Under the pieces are notes generated by a model, which worked only from the letters and a program-made list of their open reading frames with translations, did no database searches and was not told the DNA's origin. DNA of 5,892 bases from Bacteroidota bacterium (GTDB lineage: Bacteria > Bacteroidota > Bacteroidia > Bacteroidales > UBA10428): contig JAHEEB010000312.1 in NCBI GenBank assembly GCA_024640925.1, positions 1 to 5,892 on the forward strand, read 5' to 3'. Every line of letters begins with the position of its first letter. The first letter of the stretch is position 1. A program made the position numbers and the translations under genes. Positions 1 to 5,141 of this stretch are shown here, one piece after another.

Positions 1-464
1 AATAATCCCGATAAAATCGAAATTGGAAAAAGAAATGCCGGTGCAGAAAATGTTAGTCATGAATATTTTATTGTTCATACCAAAGATAGATATGAAAATC
101 TTAAAAGACTTGCTGATGTAAATCCGGTTTTGTAAAATTTCGTTCGGAACAGGTAAACATTATCAATGGTAAAAGAGGAGTATATAGGGGTAAGAGATAT
201 AAAGTTTCGGATAAGGGAGATGATGATTCAGATAAAGGAGATAGAGATTCGGCTAAGGGGGATAACAGTTCGGATAGAGGAGATGATTGTTCGGTTAAAG
301 TTGATAATAACTCGGTTAAGGGAGATTTAGTTTCGGATAAGAAAGATATCAATTCGGATAAAGGAGATGATGATTCGGCTAAGGGAGATAGTGTTTCGGA
401 TAAAGGAGATAGAGATTCGGATAAGAGAGATAATGGGAGTGTTTTTCTCGCTCATAGAAAATAA
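1..464 (+). pseudogene. DEAD-box RNA helicase remnant with internal deletion (5' end outside window)
   Basis: Frame 1 is open from the window edge to a TAA at 133-135 and encodes 44 residues. These include GAENVSHEYFIVHTKDRYEN and LKRLADVNP, the wording found in Bacteroidota DEAD-box RNA helicases just where the linker passes into the second RecA lobe (normally followed by an IYGIVFCRTR-like strand). Here the frame stops three codons later. Frame 3 is open from 114 to a TAA at 462-464 and contains no ATG, GTG or TTG. It reads FVKFRSEQVNIINGKRGVYR then GKRYKVSDKGD, which resembles the end of the DbpA-type RNA-binding domain in the same helicases, followed by a low-complexity tail. RecA lobe 2 with its helicase motifs and most of the DbpA domain are therefore missing, roughly 250 or more residues compared with intact relatives. 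The join lies near 124-140 and changes frame, so I infer an inactivated gene or an assembly collapse. The helicase identity is from memory of the family and fairly firm; the DbpA match is weaker. Confidence 0.68.
207..437 (+). repeat. Eleven 21-nt tandem repeats coding S-D-K-G-D-x-x heptads
   Basis: Eleven consecutive 21-nt units start at 207, 228, 249, 270, 291, 312, 333, 354, 375, 396 and 417, with no indels. In frame 3 they read SDKGDDD, SDKGDRD, SAKGDNS, SDRGDDC, SVKVDNN, SVKGDLV, SDKKDIN, SDKGDDD, SAKGDSV, SDKGDRD and SDKRDNG. Units 1 and 8 give the same peptide, as do 2 and 10, suggesting block duplication inside the array. Two or three more degenerate units may precede it from about 144. 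The frame carries no stop, so the array expanded as coding sequence, most likely the disordered C-terminal tail of the helicase. It is acidic and mixed-charge rather than the usual Arg/Gly-rich type. The long minus-strand reading frame over the same bases is a by-product of the repeat. Confidence 0.9.
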
Positions 465-511
465 ACACGTGAAATTCGGAACAGAGTCAGTTTCACCTTT
501 ACATCTTAATT

Positions 512-551
512 GGTTTTTTCAAACTTTGAAAACCCTCTGCTATTTCAGAGG
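512..551 (+). terminator. Possible terminator hairpins after the helicase remnant
   Basis: Two stems lie side by side. GGTTTT-TT-CAA (512-522) can pair with TTGAAAACC (526-534) with a two-base bulge, and CCTCTG (534-539) pairs perfectly with CAGAGG (546-551) around a six-base loop. They share base 534, so they may be alternatives. The run after the second stem is AT-rich but not a clean T tract. The place, about 50-90 bp after the stop at 464, suits a transcript end. This is weak evidence only. Confidence 0.25.
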
Positions 552-801
552 AGTTGTAATAAATATATATTAGTGTTATGATTAACAGAATTATAATGAA
601 AATTAACAAGATATTTTTCATTATAAATTCTTTAAACCGGTTCATGTTGATAGATAAACAGAAATTAAGGTTAAAAACAAATCTCATCCATAGATAATTG
701 GCTAAGGGTCTGCTTTTAAAGCTATTATACTTAAATATAAAATAAATAAATTACTTAAACAAATTAATCCTGTTTAGACATATTCGTATATTAATTGAAA
801 T

Positions 802-1056
802 GGATTGAAGTCTGATCAATGTTTTTATTAATTATAAGGCTAAAGCCAGATTCTTTGATGATTATGGAGGCTGTTCAAAAAAGTGAATTGGCCACCCAAG
901 GCACAAAGCTTCAAAGACATACAAAGATCTTATTTAAAAGACATTAACCTTACTGATACCTTTGTGTCTTAGAGTCTTCGTGGCTATTTATTAACTTTTT
1001 GGATACCCTCTTAGTGAAAAAAAAAAGACGTTTTCTATAGTTCCCGGACTAAAGTC
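802..1056. repeat. CTAAAG-type intergenic motifs interrupted by a MITE-like element
   Basis: Three short, partly palindromic motifs of the same pattern occur: GGATTGAAGTCT at 802-813, GGCTAAAGCC at 838-847 and GGACTAAAGTC at 1046-1056. They resemble the dispersed GGnCTAAAGnCC intergenic sequences I recall from many Bacteroidota genomes. The first two and the third are separated by the 867-1010 element, as if one older repeat (about 780-1110) had been split by an insertion. No reading frame covers them. The family assignment is from memory. Confidence 0.4.
867..1010. mobile_element. MITE-like element with imperfect terminal inverted repeats
   Basis: The left end GAGGCTGTTCAAAAAAGTGA and the reverse complement of the right end, GAGGGTATCCAAAAAGTTAA, agree at most positions. 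The match continues inward through GCCAC and an AAG-rich stretch: GCCACCCAAGGCACAAAG at 891-908 against GCCACGAAGACTCTAAG read from 983 back to 967. The centre (about 925-955) is unpaired. At 144 bp with no ORF it can only be a non-autonomous element or a folded intergenic repeat. The inner wording (GCCACGAAG...CACAAAG) resembles intergenic repeats I recall from Bacteroidota and other phyla. I see no clear target-site duplication: the flanks are ATTATG and TTAGTG. Confidence 0.55.
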
Positions 1057-1220
1057 TTACCCTAATAAGCAATGTTCCTTCTCCACCCCGAAAGGCAGAG
1101 TTAGTCAATTCTAAGTTTTAAAATACTATTGTATAACTATATATGTAACCATAAAAATACTTTACCTGCACATATAAAAAATCTAGGTATTCTATGTTTT
1201 TTAGTATAATTTTAAAAATC

Positions 1221-1294
1221 AATACTATCTGTTGGAAAATATAAAATATTTATTGTCAAACATTTTATATTTTTAAAATTGACAGAATAGTATT
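1221..1294. repeat. Imperfect AT-rich palindrome upstream of the OmpA-family gene
   Basis: AATACTATCTGT (1221-1232) is mirrored by ACAGAATAGTATT (1282-1294), with one extra base, and AAAATATAAAAT (1236-1247) is mirrored perfectly by ATTTTATATTTT (1262-1273). The centre is about 14 bases. The palindrome ends 15 bases before the ATG at 1310, so it would lie in the promoter or the 5' leader. It could be a folded leader or an operator-like site. AT-rich DNA makes chance pairing easier, but two separate matched blocks in the right order are more than expected by chance. Confidence 0.4.
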
Positions 1295-1309
1295 TAAAAA
1301 TTACAGACC

Positions 1310-4300
1310 ATGAGAAGATTAATTTGGGTATTGCTTTTCGGACTCATCAATAGCCTTTGTTATTCACAGGCTAATATAGAAATTACAGAAAAAAGAAATG
1401 TTTTTAATGATAAGGGAAACTATTTCTTTGACAGAAATGATTATAAGAAAGCAATTGTTTATTACAATATGGCTTTCGAAAAAGATGCCACGGATTATTT
1501 TTCAGTTCTGAAAAAGGCCGATGCTTATACAAAACTTAAATTATTTCCTCAGGCTGAAGAATGTTACCGCATTGTGCTTGAAAACAATCAGCTGGTAGTG
1601 CTGGATAATTCGTACCGACTTAAATATGCCTTTGTATTGCTTGCAAACAATAAAACAGAGGAATTTAAAAAATGGCTTGATTTATATAGTCAGAATGAGA
1701 AAAAGATTAAAATTTACAAAGATTCGACTATTGTTATTGTAGAAAATGCTGATGAAACAAAAGAATCGGCTAATCTTAAAGTTTACAGAGGTAAAATGCC
1801 CGATGGATCTAAAGTTACTATTGATGGTTTTTCAAATCGTATAGAACAACCATCATTCAATAGTCAGAAAACACTGTTATTCTTTGTTTCCGATGCTCCG
1901 GGAGGTAAAGGAGGAATGGATATATACAGCAGTCGATTCGTTAATAATAAATGGACACTACCGGAGAATATGGGTGATGCTATAAACACAAGTGGCGACG
2001 AACTGTATCCGTTTATTCTGAACGATTCAATTTTATATTTTACTTCAACTGCCCATAAGGGTTATGGAGGTAAAGACATCTATCGTGTTAATCTTAATGA
2101 TGCTGCCAAAACGGTTGTAAACCTGGGAGACAAAATAAATACAGCATCCGATGATTATTGCATGTTCGTTCTTCCTGACGGGCAAACCGGTTATTTTAGT
2201 TCAAACAGAAATGGTAAAGAAAATATCTATAAAGTTGGAATTTTTAATTTCAAAATGAAATATATGGCTTATCAGCCCAAAAAAAAGCCATCATTAGAAG
2301 ATTCGCAGCTTAACCTTATTCTTAGTGGTGGGGAAGAATACGATATTTCACCAACAGGAAACAACAGCTATGAATTCAGCTTTCAGCCCAAGGAAGACTA
2401 CAAGATTGTCCTTCAAAAGGAGAATATATTGGTTGAAGACATACTGAATAATAAAGGACTGACACCCGAGCAAAAGAAAGATTTGTTGCTGAATCCGCCA
2501 CCTGTTCAAAAGGCTGAAGTAAAGCTTAAGAAAGGCCTGAAATATCAATTTGCTTCCGGGCAAAACACTATCAGTTCAGCGTATAAAAATGCATTAAAAG
2601 AAAAGGCCCGAAAGTATCAGACTCCTTCCGGAAATACTATTAATTTAACAGTTCTTGCCAAAGAGCTGCAACTTACTCCTGGCGAAGTCTATTCCATCCG
2701 GTTTGTTAAAGACAATACTAAGGTCAGCGAAATATCGAACCTGATTATAAATGGGAGAACTATTGGTATATATGGACAGTCGTTTTTTATTGTTATGCCA
2801 CTTAAAACGGAAGTAAACTTTAATATACAGACTGATATTGATGATCTTGACAAGAGTTTTAGTTCCCAGAAATATGCGCTTGTTGTTGATGAAGGTCAGG
2901 TCTTTAACGAGAAAGAAGATGCCTCGAAATGGCTGATTTCACTAACCGTAAATACAGATTCGCTTCAGAATGTAAAACCTGACAATCGTTTTTCGGCAAA
3001 GGAAATAGGAATAATTCCGGGTACCGAATATATACTTACATTAAGCAAACCCGATTTGAAAACAGGTGAAAATGTGGAGATCATTGTTCCACTTACCCGG
3101 GGAGTTAAATATAATTTAAGTTCATCAACTTCGGATGAAGATTATAAAGAAGAACTGTCTCAGTTTTTAACTGGTAGAGAGGGAGTGGAGCCTGCAAACG
3201 AGGAAGTTATTGACATATCGGTACTTTCGAAAGAACTTGAGGTACAACCGGGAGAAAATGTATCTTTTCATTTACTCCCTGCCAAGAAAATTCCTAAGAA
3301 ACCTGTAACAGAAGAAATAAAATCGAGCATAACTATTGATGGAAGGGTTATTGAAATTACCGGAGATGAAAAATATACCATTAATGTTCCTTTTAATATT
3401 AAACGAAAGGTTAATCTGCAAACAGATATAAATTATCTTCAGGATAATTTTAAAGCTGATGCCTTTACAATGAAACTAGATACAATTTCATTTAACTCTG
3501 AGATTGCTGTAGATACTACCGGATATGGGAAGCTTAAAACTACCGGATACCTTAGCATGAGTGTAAATACAACTTCTTTTGATGAGATTGAGAAACAGGA
3601 TCAATTTGTTGCCAGCGAAGTAAGTATTATTACAGGGAAAGATTACATTTTAACAGTAAGCAAACTTAATAAAGAAACGAATGAAACAGATGAAATTATA
3701 GTTCCCATAATAAAACAGGTTAAGTATGATTTCACCTCGAATCCTAATTCGGAAGAAGAATATAAAAAATCTATCGAAGAATTCATGGCTGGCAGGAAGG
3801 ATATCAAAACTGTTGATGGGACTGTTATTGATATAACCTTATTATCAAAGGAGCTTCAGATTAAAGAAGGTGATGAAATTACCTTCAGTTTGCTACCTGT
3901 TAAAAAATTATCCAAAACGCCAACTCCAGAGGAAATTATTAAGTCGAGTCTTTACCTCGATAAAAAAATGGTTGAGTTTACAAGTATTCAAAAATATTCG
4001 ATAAATATACCTCTCAACAAAAATAATCTGGTAAATATGCAAACCAATATTGAGTATCTTCAGAATAATTTTGAGCCATCATCATTTTCGGTAAATGTTG
4101 ATACCTTTGAGTTCTTCTCGGAAATTACTGTAGATACTGCAGGGTATGGTTATATGGTGGAAAAAGATCCTGTATTTGATATGGTAACTGTTAATTTTAA
4201 TTTGAACGAATTTGCACTAAATCCAGAGACAAAGAAAATAATCGAGGAAAAAGTTGTTGATGCATTAAAAGGAGATAACCGGCTTTATGTTACCATTAAA

Positions 4301-4531
4301 GGATATACCGATGCGTTAGGGGATCCAACATATAATTTTAATTTATCGAAAAAGAGAGCGGAGTCGGTAAAAGAATTCTTAAAAACTAACGGTGTTGGTG
4401 ATAGCAGGATAAAGACTATGTCTTTTGGCGCATCGCAGTTGCTTTCAAAGAATAAAAAATGGAAGGAAATGACCGAATCAGAACTTAGAAAGTATCGAAA
4501 GGTTGAAATAGTAATCTATTTACCAAAATAG
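1310..4531 (+). CDS. Secreted TPR / PD40 propeller / OmpA-domain cell-envelope protein with large internal repeats
   Basis: The 1073-residue product begins with a signal peptide (about 1-20, hydrophobic core IWVLLFGLIN, likely cut near SQ-A). Residues 31-125 look like TPR helices (NDKGNYFFDRNDYKKAIVYY). A PD40-type beta-propeller spans about 160-315, with blades ending GGKGGMDIYSS, GGKDIYRV and GKENIYKV. Residues 332-947 are a partial copy plus repeats of a module of about 200 residues. The C-terminus (956-1073) is an OmpA-like peptidoglycan-binding domain with the NX2LSX2RAX2V motif as NFNLSKKRAESV (1009-1020). D1001 and R1016 are 15 apart, the spacing of the two residues that hold diaminopimelate in OmpA. 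TPR + propeller + OmpA is the plan of PorE-like proteins that tie envelope machinery such as type IX secretion to the cell wall. Those normally carry a small carboxypeptidase-like regulatory domain where this protein has its repeats. The ATG at 1310 directly precedes the signal peptide, in A-rich sequence without Shine-Dalgarno. It stands alone, so its partner is unknown. Confidence 0.9.
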   Translation: MRRLIWVLLFGLINSLCYSQANIEITEKRNVFNDKGNYFFDRNDYKKAIVYYNMAFEKDATDYFSVLKKADAYTKLKLFPQAEECYRIVLENNQLVVLDNSYRLKYAFVLLANNKTEEFKKWLDLYSQNEKKIKIYKDSTIVIVENADETKESANLKVYRGKMPDGSKVTIDGFSNRIEQPSFNSQKTLLFFVSDAPGGKGGMDIYSSRFVNNKWTLPENMGDAINTSGDELYPFILNDSILYFTSTAHKGYGGKDIYRVNLNDAAKTVVNLGDKINTASDDYCMFVLPDGQTGYFSSNRNGKENIYKVGIFNFKMKYMAYQPKKKPSLEDSQLNLILSGGEEYDISPTGNNSYEFSFQPKEDYKIVLQKENILVEDILNNKGLTPEQKKDLLLNPPPVQKAEVKLKKGLKYQFASGQNTISSAYKNALKEKARKYQTPSGNTINLTVLAKELQLTPGEVYSIRFVKDNTKVSEISNLIINGRTIGIYGQSFFIVMPLKTEVNFNIQTDIDDLDKSFSSQKYALVVDEGQVFNEKEDASKWLISLTVNTDSLQNVKPDNRFSAKEIGIIPGTEYILTLSKPDLKTGENVEIIVPLTRGVKYNLSSSTSDEDYKEELSQFLTGREGVEPANEEVIDISVLSKELEVQPGENVSFHLLPAKKIPKKPVTEEIKSSITIDGRVIEITGDEKYTINVPFNIKRKVNLQTDINYLQDNFKADAFTMKLDTISFNSEIAVDTTGYGKLKTTGYLSMSVNTTSFDEIEKQDQFVASEVSIITGKDYILTVSKLNKETNETDEIIVPIIKQVKYDFTSNPNSEEEYKKSIEEFMAGRKDIKTVDGTVIDITLLSKELQIKEGDEITFSLLPVKKLSKTPTPEEIIKSSLYLDKKMVEFTSIQKYSINIPLNKNNLVNMQTNIEYLQNNFEPSSFSVNVDTFEFFSEITVDTAGYGYMVEKDPVFDMVTVNFNLNEFALNPETKKIIEEKVVDALKGDNRLYVTIKGYTDALGDPTYNFNLSKKRAESVKEFLKTNGVGDSRIKTMSFGASQLLSKNKKWKEMTESELRKYRKVEIVIYLPK
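2303..4150 (+). repeat. Protein-level internal repeats, about 200 residues per module
   Basis: Within the OmpA-family protein, modules start near residues 405 (KKGLKYQF), 596 (TRGVKYNL) and 801 (IKQVKYDF), and run to about 947. A half copy precedes them at about 332-404 (EDYKIVLQK). Each module passes through: VKY[NDQ][LF]; an acidic helix ending F..GR; IDI[ST].LSKEL; a GE....F.LLP.KK strand; an IDGR-like strand with Y[ST]IN[VI]P; [LM]QT[ND]I.YLQ.NF; F.SEI.VDT.GYG; and then a [GT].[DE]YILT.SK strand and IIVP[LI]. The second and third copies are about half identical by eye; the first is more diverged (lacks LLP.KK, has FNIQTDIDDLDKSF). The third copy is cut at GYG and runs straight into the OmpA domain. 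The strand-rich pattern suggests tandem beta domains acting as a spacer or a binding scaffold. I do not recognise the family. Confidence 0.75.
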
Positions 4532-4553
4532 ACAGAATTAAAATTCCACTGAT

Positions 4554-4610
4554 ATAAATAGCCATGAATGGCGACCTTTTAGGTTAATCCAAAAATTCAT
4601 GGCTATTTAT
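4554..4610. terminator. 16-bp perfect hairpin between convergent genes, likely bidirectional terminator
   Basis: ATAAATAGCCATGAAT (4554-4569) is matched perfectly by ATTCATGGCTATTTAT (4595-4610). The 25-base loop holds a small second stem, ACCT-TTT-AGGT (4574-4584). A T-rich run (TATTATTTTT) follows on the plus strand. It lies 22 bp after the stop of the OmpA-family gene and beyond the end of the minus-strand gene at 4662, so it could end transcription from both sides. The right arm shares 12 bases, TGGCTATTTATT, with the right end of the MITE-like element at 981-992, so it may be a repeat of the same family reused as a terminator. Confidence 0.6.
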
Positions 4611-4621
4611 TATTTTTAGAC

Positions 4622-4649
4622 AAAGCTCATTATCTCTTGCCCGAGCTTT
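4622..4649. terminator. Second hairpin just past the minus-strand membrane gene
   Basis: AAAGCTC (4622-4628) pairs with GAGCTTT (4643-4649) around a 14-base loop, with TT continuing on the plus strand. It lies 12 bp beyond the stop of the minus-strand gene. On the minus strand the stem is followed by GTCTAAAAATAAT, which is not a T tract, so termination of that gene is uncertain. It fits plus-strand termination somewhat better. Confidence 0.35.
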
Positions 4650-4661
4650 TTAGTACTATTT

Positions 4662-4994
4662 TTAATACCTTCTTGTTAAATTACTATCCAGGGTCTCAGA
4701 AATGACTACTGCGTCTTTTTTCTCCCAAACAGAGATTAAAATTTTATAAAAAATCCAGCAAAAAAGTAAACCAAAAGGTAAACCAATTAAGCCTAATAAA
4801 ATGCTTGGGAGGGTATTGGGGAAGTCTGAGTTTACCAGAAGAGCAATAATTCCCAATATAATACCTGCTAAAAACGTACCGACATAATAGGAGGCAATGC
4901 CTAACACCGCAAACAGCCATTTATTCCTATTATAATCAAAAGCCAGTGTATAAAAAGCCTTCCCAATGAAATAAATTAAGAGTAATCCAATCAT
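4662..4994 (-). CDS. Small membrane protein of unknown function, three hydrophobic segments
   Basis: From the ATG at 4994-4992 the product has 110 residues. It has hydrophobic stretches at about 2-16 (IGLLLIYFIGKAFYT), 25-54 (WLFAVLGIASYYVGTFLAGI onward) and 62-90 (LPSILLGLIGLPFGLLFCWI onward), then a short charged tail EKKDAVVISETLDSNLTRRY. The pattern YFIGKAFY...DYNRNKW.FA.LGI.SYY.GTF resembles small uncharacterised Bacteroidota membrane proteins I recall. I cannot name a function. The frame stays open upstream to a TTG at 5054 with another ATG at 5030. I chose 4994 because the first membrane segment starts there, AAAGAA lies a few bases upstream, and the possible promoter box at 5073-5080 leaves room for a leader. 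A 5030 start (122 residues) is possible. The gene is on the same strand as the beta-helix gene but separated by at least 87 bp, so it may be transcribed on its own. Confidence 0.72.
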   Translation of the reverse strand: MIGLLLIYFIGKAFYTLAFDYNRNKWLFAVLGIASYYVGTFLAGIILGIIALLVNSDFPNTLPSILLGLIGLPFGLLFCWIFYKILISVWEKKDAVVISETLDSNLTRRY

Positions 4995-5072
4995 ATGCTT
5001 GTTCTTTAAGTATAGTCTGGTATACGTCATATACCAATAAATGTTACTAACCAAAAACCTGAATAAAGATTA

Positions 5073-5080
5073 CAAACGTA
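5073..5080 (-). promoter_or_regulatory. Possible -7 box (TACGTTTG) for the small membrane protein
   Basis: Read on the minus strand, TACGTTTG matches the Bacteroidota TAnnTTTG -7 element exactly. Transcription would begin near 5066, giving a leader of about 70 bases to the ATG at 4994. The expected -33 TTTG is not clear; TTTTC occurs slightly too far upstream. The spacer is unusually GC-rich for this window. Support is moderate to weak. Confidence 0.35.
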
Positions 5081-5141
5081 ACACACGCCGCCCGCCTATT
5101 ATTGAAAATAATTGGTATCGGAATTAGAAATATCAAGTTCC

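Larger units (their letters stand above)
465..1309. other. Gene-free intergenic region of 845 bp
   Basis: No reading frame here has convincing coding character. The stretch is very AT-rich and contains small hairpins near 469-551, three CTAAAG-type motifs at 802-1056, a MITE-like element at 867-1010 and an imperfect palindrome at 1221-1294. I found no convincing -33/-7 Bacteroidota promoter pair for the large gene at 1310; the nearest -7-like octamer is TATGTTTT at 1193-1200, without a matching -33 box. Confidence 0.7.

Noticed and set aside
114..140. Programmed -1 frameshift joining the helicase fragment to the tail
   Set aside because: GTTTTG is not a canonical slippery heptamer, and the fused product would still lack the whole second RecA lobe, so a deletion explains the data better.
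101..352. Minus-strand frame of 83 residues rich in SPLSE repeats, and the plus-strand frame 367-573
   Set aside because: Both are by-products of the 21-nt repeat array, whose coherent reading is plus-strand frame 3 in line with the helicase C-terminus.
499..687. Minus-strand frame of 62 residues with a hydrophobic stretch (MKNILLIFIIILLIITLIYI)
   Set aside because: AT-rich non-coding DNA readily gives Ile/Leu/Tyr-rich frames, the frame overlaps the hairpins at 512-551, and no recognisable family or promoter supports it. A tiny membrane peptide from the internal ATG near 621 cannot be fully excluded.
698..708. TTGGCTAAGGG, similar to part of the 21-nt repeat unit
   Set aside because: A single short match without the rest of the unit; probably chance.
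1279..1284. TTGACA as a sigma-70 -35 box
   Set aside because: It lies only 25 bases before the start codon with no -10 partner, and Bacteroidota use a different promoter consensus.
1310..1372. Lipoprotein signal in the OmpA-family protein (Cys18)
   Set aside because: The residue before the cysteine is Leu (NSLC), not Gly, Ala or Ser, so there is no lipobox; a normal signal peptidase I site near SQ-A fits better.
5079..5096. Resemblance of AACACACGCCGCCCGCC to the 3' region of 16S rRNA
   Set aside because: The match is short and interrupted, and the flanking sequence shows nothing of 16S rRNA.
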